A stretch of DNA of 25,534 nt, taken from the NCBI GenBank assembly GCA_023431285.1, contig JAEYXN010000129.1, forward strand, positions 1 through 25,534, read 5' to 3'. Below are positions 14,359 through 21,530 of this stretch, piece after piece (within the stretch, counting starts at the first letter, position 1; each line of letters begins with the position of its first letter). The position numbers and the translations under genes were made by a program. The notes below the pieces were generated by a model. It had not been told where the DNA came from. It saw nothing but the letters and a program-made list of their open reading frames with translations, and did not search any database. The stretch comes from Bacteroidota bacterium. Its GTDB lineage: Bacteria; Bacteroidota; Bacteroidia; Cytophagales; Cyclobacteriaceae.

Positions 14359-14398
14359 CGGGCGAATAACTCATTTCATTAACCGAAACGCATTTCTT

Positions 14399-16027
14399 AT
14401 GTCTAAAGGATTTTTCCATGTTCCTTATCCGAAAAATGAACCTGTATTGAGCTATGCTCCTGGCAGCAAAGAGCGTGAAGCTTTGCAAAAGGCCTTGCAG
14501 GAGGCGCGCAAGCGGGAGATGGATATTCCAATGTACATTGGCGGCGAAGAAGTGCGCACCGGCAAGACACAAAGGCTGTCGCCCCCACACGATCACAAAC
14601 ATACTCTTGGATATTTTCATGAAGGCGATCGCGGTCACGTTGAACAGGCTATAGATGCTGCGCTTGCTGCGAAGGAGTTATGGGCCAATCTTCCATGGGA
14701 ACATCGTGCGAGTATTTTCCTGAAGGCCGCTGATCTGCTTGCGGGTCCTTACCGTTACAAGATCAATGCAGCGACAATGCTGGGGCAATCAAAGAATGCA
14801 TATCAGGCCGAAATTGATTCCGCGTGTGAGCTTATCGACTTCCTGAGATTCAATGTTTATTTCATGGCGCAGCTTTACGCGGAGCAACCGGAGTCTGCGC
14901 CCGGTATGTGGAACCGTATGGAGTATCGTCCTTTGGAAGGATTCACATTCGCGCTTACGCCATTTAATTTCACGGCAATTGCGGGGAATCTTCCGACGTC
15001 GATGGCGATGATGGGAAATACCGTTGTGTGGAAGCCCGCCGACACGCAGGTTTATGCTGCGAATGTGATCATGCAGGTTTTACGTGAAGCAGGTTTGCCG
15101 GATGGGGTGATCAATCTTGTTTATGTAGATGGCCCTGTGGCCGGCGATGTTATTTTCAAACACCGCGATTTTGCAGGGATTCATTTTACGGGTAGTACAA
15201 AAGTGTTTCAGTCTATCTGGAAAGCGATCGGTGAGAATATCGCGAATTACAAATCGTATCCGAGAATTGTTGGTGAGACCGGCGGGAAAGATTTTGTGAT
15301 GGTACACAAGAGTGCCGATGCGAAGGAAGTAGCCACTGCGTTGGTTCGAGGTGCGTTTGAATATCAGGGACAGAAATGTTCCGCGGCATCCAGGGCGTAT
15401 ATACCTTCAAACCTCTGGCCCGATGTAAAGAAATTCATTGTTGAAGATCTCAAGTCTGTTAAGATGGGGCCTACGGAAGACTTTGGAAACTTTGTTAATG
15501 CTGTTATTAGTGAGAAGGCATTCAATTCCATTACGAAGTACATCGACGGTGCGAAGAATAACAAGATGAATGAGATCATCGCTGGCGGAGGTTACGATAA
15601 GAGTAAAGGATATTTTGTTGAGCCGACGGTGATTGAATCGAAAGATCCGTCATCAGTGACGATGTGTGAAGAGATCTTTGGTCCGGTGTTGACGGTGTAT
15701 GTGTATCATGAAGAAAACTTTGAGGATACGCTTGATCTTGTTGACAGAACGTCGCCTTATGCATTGACGGGTTCTATTATTTCACGGGACCGCTATGCGA
15801 TTGATCTTGCTACGAAGAAACTGGTGAACGCAGCCGGTAATTTTTATATCAACGATAAGCCTACTGGCGCGGTGGTGGGTCAACAACCTTTTGGTGGCGC
15901 GCGCGCTTCAGGAACCAATGACAAGGCTGGCGCGAAGATGAATTTACAGCGGTGGGTTTCCGCGAGGGCGATCAAAGAAACATTGGTTCCGCCGACTGAT
16001 TATCGCTATCCGTTTCTTCAGAGTTAG
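14399..16027 (+). CDS. pruA: L-glutamate gamma-semialdehyde (delta-1-pyrroline-5-carboxylate) dehydrogenase
   Basis: Oxidises glutamate semialdehyde to glutamate with NAD+, the second step of proline catabolism. 542 aa, the length of the stand-alone P5CDH found in Bacteroidetes and eukaryotes. Motifs: GFTFALTPFNFTAIAGNLP (about 181), VVWKPADTQVYAA (cofactor lysine), IHFTGSTKVF, GETGGKDFVMV with the general base Glu293, and YQGQKCSAASRAYIP with the catalytic Cys327, followed by EEIFGPVLTVYVY and QQPFGGARASGTNDKAG. No proline dehydrogenase gene is in the window. Confidence 0.95.
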   Translation: MSKGFFHVPYPKNEPVLSYAPGSKEREALQKALQEARKREMDIPMYIGGEEVRTGKTQRLSPPHDHKHTLGYFHEGDRGHVEQAIDAALAAKELWANLPWEHRASIFLKAADLLAGPYRYKINAATMLGQSKNAYQAEIDSACELIDFLRFNVYFMAQLYAEQPESAPGMWNRMEYRPLEGFTFALTPFNFTAIAGNLPTSMAMMGNTVVWKPADTQVYAANVIMQVLREAGLPDGVINLVYVDGPVAGDVIFKHRDFAGIHFTGSTKVFQSIWKAIGENIANYKSYPRIVGETGGKDFVMVHKSADAKEVATALVRGAFEYQGQKCSAASRAYIPSNLWPDVKKFIVEDLKSVKMGPTEDFGNFVNAVISEKAFNSITKYIDGAKNNKMNEIIAGGGYDKSKGYFVEPTVIESKDPSSVTMCEEIFGPVLTVYVYHEENFEDTLDLVDRTSPYALTGSIISRDRYAIDLATKKLVNAAGNFYINDKPTGAVVGQQPFGGARASGTNDKAGAKMNLQRWVSARAIKETLVPPTDYRYPFLQS

Positions 16028-16149
16028 TTTGATTGGCGCAAAGCAGGTTTCGCCATTCTTAGGAGATGCGATGATATCTCTCACAGTTCGTTGAGATGAT
16101 TCAAAGTAGTTTGATATATTGATTCTGAAGCAGGCCCCTCAGCCAGGGA

Positions 16150-16211
16150 TTGTAGCGGAAAGCCCGTAGTGGGTGGGTTGTGTGCCGGACGGACTTGTAG
16201 CGAAAAGCCCG
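16150..16211. repeat. REP-like 17-nt direct repeat
   Basis: TTGTAGCGGAAAGCCCG at 16150-16166 recurs at 16195-16211 with one change. GC-rich self-complementary sequence surrounds it (CCCGGCCCGCAGGGGG), as in REP-type intergenic elements. A minus-strand frame across it (16081-16326) is not protein-like. Confidence 0.6.
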
Positions 16212-16252
16212 GCCCGCAGGGGGCTGCCAAATGCATTTGTTCTAACGAATTA

Positions 16253-16278
16253 GGCGGAGCAACCGAAGTCGCTCCGCC
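16253..16278. terminator. Hairpin between convergent pruA and creD
   Basis: An 8-bp stem GGCGGAGC/GCTCCGCC with a 10-nt loop. There is no T run on either strand, so termination is only suggested by its place between two convergent genes. Confidence 0.45.
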
Positions 16279-16292
16279 GTGATCACCACCAA

Positions 16293-17735
16293 CTATTCGG
16301 CTACCTGGGCCGGAGCCTGGTACCAACGAATATTGCGAGAGAAGTACATCAGTGTTCCTACGACGACGAACAATCCGATGCTTCCAATGAGGAGTGAATA
16401 ATCCTGCTGAACGATGATGACAAAAATGAATGTGTAGAACACAAGTAGCAGAAATGTGAAGAGGATGACCAGTTTGTTTTGCGTGATGAATGTTTTCGAG
16501 TAGAGGCTCACCAGGGTGACCGTTAGCAATGATGCAATGATGTACGCGAGGTTGTAGCCAAAATGTTCTGATAAGCTTAAGAGTAACGTGTAATAGATGA
16601 TGAGCGCGGCGCCGATCAGGATGTACTGAAAGGGATGGATGCGAATGCGGTTGGTGATTTCAACCAGAAACAGCGCGATGAAGGTGAGCAGGATCACCAG
16701 TATGCCGTACTTCGAGGTGCGGATGCTTTTCTGATATTGATCTACGGGAACGAGAAGTTTTACACCGAAGTCTGCACCACTGAGTTGTTGATTGTTGCTG
16801 ATCCATTGTTGTGAGAATGGTCTGTTGAAGTGAAGCACTTTCCATGTGGCGTCAAAGCCCTCCTCAGTGAGGTTTCTATCGATTGGAATGAAGACGCCGT
16901 CGAAACTTGGGTCTTTCCAGGTTCCGGAAAGTTTTACATCAGTAGTTTTTCCTGTGGGCACGAAGTCGAGGCGTTTGCTTCCTTTGAGATCCAGTTTCAT
17001 TTGAACGTTGCCGTTAAAGTCTTCGGCAGTTTTCCAATCGAGTTTCGCGGTAATTCCTTTGGAGGAGGTGCTGATGTCGGTATCATCACGATCGTAGGAG
17101 TGACGCGTATCGGCGTTGTTTACTGTCGTTGTTCTAACCGTGACTCCTATGTTGTTGGCAGGTTCAGCTGTTAACTTTTCATTTCCTACGGTGAACGATG
17201 GGTTATCGCTGATACCACGAAGATCGGAGATGCCGCAGACCATGAAGGCATCTTTCCATTGAACGGCTTCGGGTGCGACGTTGAGGCGTTTGAAGTTGGG
17301 AGGACTGAAGGCGGCGCGGATTTGAAGTGAAGATGTGTACACTACGGCGTCAAAGATTCCACGGTTGAGCTCGTTTGGCGTGACAGTGCCATCTATCGAA
17401 AGTTGTTCGGGGAGGAAGAATGCGTTTTCAATTCTTTCACGAATCTCTACACCATCTTTCCCTTTATCGATGATATCTTTTTGGATAAACGGAATGACAA
17501 GGACCGGACCTGATAGGCATTGTTGACCTGACCATTTATCGGCGACTTCATCCATAACGGAGTTGGCGCGGGATTGTCTTTCGTAGATCAGATCGGTGAT
17601 CCACGCAGATGGGATAAGCAGAATAAGGACGAGAAATCCGATGGAGAACAGTTTGATCATGACGGATTCCTGAAGCCAATTGTTGAACCTTTCGAGGAGG
17701 TTTGGCACGGGTGAATTTGAAGGAACGGTGTTCAT
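16293..17735 (-). CDS. creD: CreD-family inner membrane (cell envelope integrity) protein
   Basis: 480 aa from ATG 17733-17735. One membrane segment near residues 26-46 (KLFSIGFLVLILLIPSAWI) is followed by the CreD signature VMDEVADKWSGQQCLSGPVL and VIPF, a large periplasmic domain (about 60-340), then several closely packed C-terminal segments (about 343-470, beginning YGILVILLTFIALFLVEITN). In Proteobacteria CreD belongs to the CreBC regulon; its biochemical role is not settled. Here it is the last gene of a four-gene minus-strand operon with a winged-helix regulator, an arrangement I recall from other Bacteroidetes. Confidence 0.93.
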   Translation of the reverse strand: MNTVPSNSPVPNLLERFNNWLQESVMIKLFSIGFLVLILLIPSAWITDLIYERQSRANSVMDEVADKWSGQQCLSGPVLVIPFIQKDIIDKGKDGVEIRERIENAFFLPEQLSIDGTVTPNELNRGIFDAVVYTSSLQIRAAFSPPNFKRLNVAPEAVQWKDAFMVCGISDLRGISDNPSFTVGNEKLTAEPANNIGVTVRTTTVNNADTRHSYDRDDTDISTSSKGITAKLDWKTAEDFNGNVQMKLDLKGSKRLDFVPTGKTTDVKLSGTWKDPSFDGVFIPIDRNLTEEGFDATWKVLHFNRPFSQQWISNNQQLSGADFGVKLLVPVDQYQKSIRTSKYGILVILLTFIALFLVEITNRIRIHPFQYILIGAALIIYYTLLLSLSEHFGYNLAYIIASLLTVTLVSLYSKTFITQNKLVILFTFLLLVFYTFIFVIIVQQDYSLLIGSIGLFVVVGTLMYFSRNIRWYQAPAQVAE

Positions 17736-17738
17736 AAA

Positions 17739-18110
17739 TTATTGTTTTGGTGATTTGTTTAGTTGAATGATCTGTTTCCAAAAGAGGAGAGGGATAGGTA
17801 TTTGTAGATAGGGGTACCGTTGTATTTGTGCATATTTCCTGGTGATGAATTTTCCGAAGGGATACATATGCGTTGACTTTGTTATGAGTTTAAAGAGCGT
17901 TATAAGGATTGAAAGGGACTGAATGACCATACATGTTGCGCTGATGTACAGGATTGTTGTTCCATGCGGCCGCGAGTCGATTGCTGCGGGAAGGATGTAG
18001 TTGGTTAGATACAGTATGGTTATCATGGATAAGGAGAGAATGTTAGCCAGTAGTCCTGGCACGGCCATTTTCGATTGTCTTGTGAAAGTACTTTTAAATA
18101 CAAAGTTCAT
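17739..18110 (-). CDS. Small membrane protein in the creD operon
   Basis: 123 aa from ATG 18108-18110; the in-frame TTG at 18116 is less likely. Two hydrophobic segments (about 17-42, AVPGLLANILSLSMITILYL, and about 55-77, ILYISATCMVIQSLSILITL) precede a basic tail. It ends 3 bp before the creD start codon, so it is cotranscribed. Not a family I recognise. Low GC and a plain sequence make this the least certain gene of the operon. Confidence 0.65.
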   Translation of the reverse strand: MNFVFKSTFTRQSKMAVPGLLANILSLSMITILYLTNYILPAAIDSRPHGTTILYISATCMVIQSLSILITLFKLITKSTHMYPFGKFITRKYAQIQRYPYLQIPIPLLFWKQIIQLNKSPKQ

Positions 18111-18123
18111 ATTCAAAAAAAAA

Positions 18124-18423
18124 TTATTTCTGTTGGCGGATTACTTGTTCAAGGGCATCGATATGTTTTCTGAAGGCAGTGCGTCCTTTTTCGGTGATTT
18201 TGTATTTGGTGTTTGGCTTACGTTCGATGAATGTTTTCAGGACGCTCAGATATTTTTCTTTTTCTAGCGCCTTGATGTGTGAGGCGAGGTTGCCATCGGT
18301 TACGCCCAGCAGATCTTTCAGTGTATTGAAGTCGTGAGTTTCGTCAGTGACGAGCACAGACATGATCTGCAGCCGGATCCGGTGTTCTAAAACCCGGTCA
18401 AGATTTTCGAAGGGGCTTTTCAC
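18124..18423 (-). CDS. Winged-helix transcriptional regulator of the creD operon
   Basis: 99 aa from a GTG start that overlaps the upstream TGA (GTGA). It is a single winged-helix domain: LDRVLEHRIRLQIMSVLVTD, the helix-turn-helix FNTLKDLLGVTDGNLASHIK, then ALEKEKYLSVLKTFIERKPN and YKITEKGRTAFRKHIDAL. This fits the small MarR/PadR-like HTH_34 group found next to creD in Bacteroidetes. It probably regulates its own operon; ligand unknown. Confidence 0.88.
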   Translation of the reverse strand: MKSPFENLDRVLEHRIRLQIMSVLVTDETHDFNTLKDLLGVTDGNLASHIKALEKEKYLSVLKTFIERKPNTKYKITEKGRTAFRKHIDALEQVIRQQK

Positions 18424-19043
18424 TTATCGTACTTATTATACATGATAGCTCCGTAGAAGATATGGAGGACTCCGAAGCCGATGGCCCAGAAGATCAGTCC
18501 GTATCCTGGGTAGAGAGCACAGATTAGTCCGAGGACAATTTCGGAGAAGCCGAGGTATCGGATTTCATCATAAGTATTTGGACTTCCCTGGATGAGGGCA
18601 AGGCCGTAGAAGATCAGCGATGCGGGAGCGGCGAGGCCGTAGTGTGCTGTTGACAGCATGATGATGATGAATAGCCCACCCGTTACGAGAGGGATCGCCA
18701 TGTTGATGAGGAGTTTTTTACTTGCTGGCGACCAGAGTTTAAGTCCGTGTTTTTTTGCTTTTATGTTGCTGAAGAAGAGTCCGGTGACCAGGGATGCGGC
18801 GAGCACGACGACGGCGATGATGATGAGTTTGATGAGGATATCGGCTGGGCGAACTGAATTTGTGCGGTAGTTGAAAGGAGATACGGGGTAGTGCGCGATG
18901 AAGTATGCGGCGGTTGCGCCTGCGAGGGCGTAGAGGCCTGCGAGGACGCCGGACAGACCGCTGAGGGAAATGAATTTAGCATTCCGTTCCATGATGTTCC
19001 GGATGGATGCCAGGTCTTTCTCATATTCCTTAACTTCTTTCAT
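18420..19043 (-). CDS. Multi-span membrane protein, first gene of the creD operon
   Basis: 207 aa. A short cytoplasmic start (MKEVKEYEKDLASIRNIMER) leads into about six hydrophobic segments, including LSGVLAGLYALAGATAAYFI, IKLIIIAVVVLAASLVTGLF and LGLICALYPGYGLIFWAIGF. No enzyme motif is visible. It follows a strong promoter by 13 nt and overlaps the regulator gene by 4 bp. Together with the regulator it may form a sensing module, which is inference. Confidence 0.85.
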   Translation of the reverse strand: MKEVKEYEKDLASIRNIMERNAKFISLSGLSGVLAGLYALAGATAAYFIAHYPVSPFNYRTNSVRPADILIKLIIIAVVVLAASLVTGLFFSNIKAKKHGLKLWSPASKKLLINMAIPLVTGGLFIIIMLSTAHYGLAAPASLIFYGLALIQGSPNTYDEIRYLGFSEIVLGLICALYPGYGLIFWAIGFGVLHIFYGAIMYNKYDK

Positions 19044-19062
19044 TTGAAAGTGCTTTGAGTTG

Positions 19063-19092
19063 CAAAGTTAACAAACGGTTGGGTATGTGCAA
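19063..19092 (-). promoter_or_regulatory. Bacteroidetes-type promoter of the creD operon
   Basis: Minus strand TTG at 19090-19092, 19 bp, then TAACTTTG at 19063-19070: a good -33 and a perfect TAnnTTTG -7. The predicted start point is about 13 nt before the ATG at 19043. Confidence 0.7.
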
Positions 19093-19147
19093 GGGTTGCG
19101 GGCAGATTTGAGGGCTGGCTGGTATAGAATTTTAGAAAATAGGTGAT

Positions 19148-19336
19148 ATGAGCCGGCAGCCATTATTCAATTTGAGAACTATTTTCGAGCAGAAGCTTGA
19201 AAGTGAGCGCCGTGAGCGGGAATTAATAGTGAAGTCACGGCTAGAGAGTTTCCATAATCGTCATCGTGCGCAGCCGGGGACGGACCCCAATGCGGGCCAC
19301 AACGAGGCGAAAGGTCGGCATCCTTTTGAGGATTAG
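19148..19336 (+). CDS. Possible small charged protein (62 aa)
   Basis: Reads MSRQPLFNLRTIFEQKLESE and then a charged helix RRERELIVKSRLESF, ending in a polar, proline/glycine-rich tail. A possible ribosome site AGGTGA lies just before the ATG. Composition is protein-like but there is no recognisable domain, and it stands alone between the creD operon and tRNA-Asn. It may not be a gene. Confidence 0.4.
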   Translation: MSRQPLFNLRTIFEQKLESERRERELIVKSRLESFHNRHRAQPGTDPNAGHNEAKGRHPFED

Positions 19337-19461
19337 TTTGTAGAGGGACCGTTCCGGTCTATTTTTTCCAGCCTAAGATTAGTGATGACGGGTAGTTGTA
19401 TTAGGCGGGCGGCCTGTTGTCATTATAAAAGCCAAAAAAATGTGAAAAAAAGCCTTAGGGG

Positions 19462-19493
19462 TTGGATATTTGAGGGGCAACCTTGTATTATTG
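19462..19493 (+). promoter_or_regulatory. Probable promoter of tRNA-Asn
   Basis: TTG at 19462-19464 and TATTATTG (one mismatch from TAnnTTTG) at 19486-19493, 21 bp apart. The -7 element ends about 20 bp before the tRNA. Confidence 0.4.
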
Positions 19494-19513
19494 CACTCCC
19501 AAAATAGAGGGAT

Positions 19514-19587
19514 TCCTCCTTAGCTCAGCTGGTTAGAGCACCTGACTGTTAATCAGGGGGTCCTAGGTTCAAGCCCTAGAGGAGGAG
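19514..19587 (+). tRNA. tRNA-Asn, anticodon GTT
   Basis: 74-nt cloverleaf: acceptor TCCTCCT/AGGAGGA, D arm GCTC/GAGC, anticodon stem CCTGA/TCAGG with loop CTGTTAA (anticodon GTT), T arm CTAGG-TTCAAGC-CCTAG, discriminator G. CCA is not encoded. A partial copy lies 0.36 kb downstream. Confidence 0.96.
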
Positions 19588-19589
19588 CA

Positions 19590-19619
19590 AAAAAGCCACT
19601 GTCAATTCAGTGGCTTTTT
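19590..19619 (+). terminator. Terminator of tRNA-Asn
   Basis: 12-bp stem AAAAAGCCACTG/CAGTGGCTTTTT with loop TCAATT, directly after the tRNA. An identical copy stands at 19960-19989. Confidence 0.85.
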
Positions 19620-19725
19620 CCGTTGTGCACTATTTATACATTCTTTAATCGGCTTCGATCGATAGGCATTATATCGGCGAGTTAGAGGAGGTCGAATTTC
19701 GTACTGCATTGTCATAATAATCCGA

Positions 19726-19759
19726 TCTCTAGAGGGGGGTTTAAGCCCCCCTCTAGAGA
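19726..19759. repeat. REP-like palindrome 1
   Basis: 14-bp perfect stem TCTCTAGAGGGGGG/CCCCCCTCTAGAGA around TTTAAG. Part of the duplicated block. Confidence 0.9.
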
Positions 19760-19900
19760 AGAGAAGTTCAGTGTGCCGTTGTCGAGCAGGGTTCAGGCGC
19801 GGGCTTTGGAGAAATATTTGAAGAGGATGAAGAGCCGGAGGTTTCTGGAGCGATTTATTTTAGAGAATAATTTTTGGGAGGAAATAATAAAAGGGACCGC

Positions 19901-19957
19901 ACCTGACTGTTAATCAGTCCCGATGGGTCTGGATAGGTTCAAGCCCTGGAGGAGGAG
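19901..19957 (+). pseudogene. tRNA-Asn remnant
   Basis: Keeps the anticodon arm (ACCTGACTGTTAATCAG) and the 3' end (TAGGTTCAAGCCCTGGAGGAGG), but the acceptor 5' half and D arm are missing and the variable region is replaced by TCCCGATGGGTCTGGA. GGGAC just upstream can pair with GTCCC just after the anticodon stem, so it may still fold. It is not a working tRNA. Confidence 0.85.
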
Positions 19958-19959
19958 CA

Positions 19960-19989
19960 AAAAAGCCACTGTCAATTCAGTGGCTTTTT
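19960..19989 (+). terminator. Duplicated tRNA-Asn terminator
   Basis: Identical in sequence to 19590-19619, carried along in the duplication. Confidence 0.7.
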
Positions 19990-20094
19990 CCGTTGTGCAC
20001 TATTTATATATTCTTTAATCGGCTTCGATCGATAGGTATTATATCGGCGAGTTAGAGGACGTCGAATTTCGACTGCATTGTCATAATAATCCGA

Positions 20095-20128
20095 TCTCTA
20101 GAGAGGGGTTTAAGCCCCCCTCTAGAGA
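20095..20128. repeat. REP-like palindrome 2
   Basis: Copy of palindrome 1 with one stem mismatch (GAGAGGGG instead of GAGGGGGG). Confidence 0.88.
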
Positions 20129-20204
20129 AGAGTCTTCCGTCGGAATTGAAAGGCTCCGTTGCTGTAAAAAAGATATTTGCTCAATCGAATCGAAGGTACT
20201 CCAT

Positions 20205-20248
20205 GTTCTTCTCTAGGGGTGGGCTTAAGCCCACCCCTAGAGAAGAAC
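20205..20248. repeat. REP-like palindrome 3, perfect over 44 bp
   Basis: Both halves, GTTCTTCTCTAGGGGTGGGC on the left and its exact complement on the right, meet at a central TTAA. It shares the TCTCTAG...CTAGAGA ends of palindromes 1 and 2 but has a different GC core (GGGGTGGGC). It lies about 120 bp upstream of the Y1 transposase. Confidence 0.93.
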
Positions 20249-20365
20249 AATCATGCCTCCATCAATTGGATTTTCTTATTCTGCGTTATTAGCTTTAAGC
20301 GTAAGCCCTCACCCTCTTTGTTATAACACATCAGCGAGAGGCGCCGTTAGCTAAATAAATTAATT

Positions 20366-20836
20366 ATGTCTTTCCTAAGAGTCTATATCCATTTTGTATG
20401 GTCCACGAAACACCGTGAGCCCCTCCTCAACTCGTATGAGTTGAGAAGTAAAGTCTGGATGCATATGAAAGAGAACGCCGCGAGTAAAGGTGTTTTTATC
20501 GATACCGTTAATGGATACAAAGACCATTGCCATGCGCTGATTGCGCTGGGCGCCTGCCAAACGCCGAGCCTGGTAATGCAGCTTGTGAAGGGAGAATCTT
20601 CGTATTGGATCAACAAGGAAAAACTTTGCAAAGGTAGATTTGAGTGGCAGCGGAAATACTATGGGGCATCTGTTTCGGACTCGAGCCTGGATAAAGTCCG
20701 CCAATACATCAAAAACCAGGAAGACCTTCACAGTCGCGTTTCTTTTGATGCTGAATGCGATAAGTTAGTTGACAGGTTCGGGTTTTCAAGGTCGAAGATG
20801 ATGAAAGTTTTTCCAGACGTTTTTTCTGTCAGCTGA
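20366..20836 (+). CDS. Y1-family (IS200-like/RAYT) transposase
   Basis: 156 aa, complete. A single Y1_Tnp domain: RVYIHFVWSTKHREPLL at the start, the HUH motif in GYKDHCHALIALG (His54, His56), GRFEWQRKYYGASVSDS, and the catalytic tyrosine in VRQYIKNQEDLH (Tyr114, Gln118). The enzyme nicks and joins single-stranded DNA at hairpins. No tnpB is present. The three REP-like palindromes just upstream make it likely to be a REP-associated transposase acting on them. Its last 8 bp overlap the 3' end of the convergent response-regulator gene. Confidence 0.9.
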   Translation: MSFLRVYIHFVWSTKHREPLLNSYELRSKVWMHMKENAASKGVFIDTVNGYKDHCHALIALGACQTPSLVMQLVKGESSYWINKEKLCKGRFEWQRKYYGASVSDSSLDKVRQYIKNQEDLHSRVSFDAECDKLVDRFGFSRSKMMKVFPDVFSVS

Positions 20837-21530
20837 GCCCCAGCGCTGACATCGCAGCCATCTTAAATGTTCTTCCGAAGGGAAGTATGCGACCTCCAGT
20901 CAATTCAACCCCGTCAGATGTAATGGACGAGATGTGTCGCCTGGAAACAATGAATGAACGATGAATGCGGACGAAATGATTTCGGTCGAGTTTTCCCTCG
21001 AGAGATGTTATCGTCTCTCGTGATATGAGAACACGTTCTTTCATATGGACGCGGATATATTCATCCAGGCTTTCTATTAGAATAATGTCTCGCAGATAGA
21101 TCCTGTGCATCTTTCGGTCCGCCTTCACATAAAGTGATTCTTCATCATTTTCATTTCCTTGTTTCGATATATGCGCGCGTCGCTCCGCAAACTTGTTGAC
21201 AGCTTTAAACAGGCGCTCAAAGGAAATTGGTTTTAGGAGGTAATCAACGACATCCAGTTCGAAGGCTTCAGGTGCAAAATTTCTGTGCGCAGTGGTTATA
21301 ATGACGGCGGGCGGATCAATCAATGACCCGAGGAATTCAAAACCGGTCATCTCCGGCATTTGAATGTCGAGAAATAAAAGATCTACCGACTGTCGTTGCA
21401 AAAAATTGTTGACAGCGAATACATCGCCAAACTCTCCCACAAGTTCCAGGCTTTCGATCCTGGAAATATGTGAAGTGATCAGCTTCCTCGCCAGTGGTTC
21501 ATCATCGATTACCAGACATCTTGTCTTCAT
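20829..21530 (-). CDS. LytTR-family response regulator
   Basis: 233 aa. Receiver domain at 1-120: CLVIDDEPLARKLITSHI, phospho-acceptor Asp55 in LLFLDIQMPEMTGFEFL, Thr in VIITTAHRNFAPEAFELD and Lys in YLLKPISFERL. A LytTR DNA-binding domain covers about 135-233 (KMHRIYLRDIILIESLDEYI, RETITSLEGKLDRNHFVRIH, RSFIVSRRHISSI). Its ATG overlaps the stop of the kinase gene by 4 bp (ATGA), so the pair is a coupled two-component system. Confidence 0.95.
   Translation of the reverse strand: MKTRCLVIDDEPLARKLITSHISRIESLELVGEFGDVFAVNNFLQRQSVDLLFLDIQMPEMTGFEFLGSLIDPPAVIITTAHRNFAPEAFELDVVDYLLKPISFERLFKAVNKFAERRAHISKQGNENDEESLYVKADRKMHRIYLRDIILIESLDEYIRVHMKERVLISRETITSLEGKLDRNHFVRIHRSFIVSRRHISSITSDGVELTGGRILPFGRTFKMAAMSALGLS

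Larger units (their letters stand above)
19540..19763. repeat. Large direct repeat copy 1 (tRNA-Asn 3' half and downstream DNA)
   Basis: From the tRNA anticodon arm through the terminator, about 120 bp of spacer and the first REP-like palindrome, this is repeated nearly identically at 19901-20132. The spacer alone differs at only a few bases, so the duplication is recent. Confidence 0.9.
19901..20132. repeat. Large direct repeat copy 2
   Basis: Second copy of 19540-19763. It begins inside the tRNA anticodon arm, has about 9 extra bases before the T arm, and then runs almost unchanged through terminator, spacer and palindrome. Confidence 0.9.
19588..20365. other. Non-coding region between tRNA-Asn and the Y1 transposase
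   Basis: Holds the terminator, the duplicated block, a tRNA remnant and three REP-like palindromes, each listed. Between the repeat copies, 19764-19915 has one plus-strand frame with protein-like composition (RVQARALEKYLKRMKSRRFL, then ERFILENNFWEEIIKGT, to a stop at 19913-19915), perhaps a stranded fragment of a gene; it has no proper start. Nothing else is seen. Confidence 0.6.

Noticed and set aside
16081..16326. 81-aa minus-strand open frame
   Set aside because: Covers REP-like repeats and a hairpin; proline/glycine-rich translation of GC-rich repeats rather than a gene.
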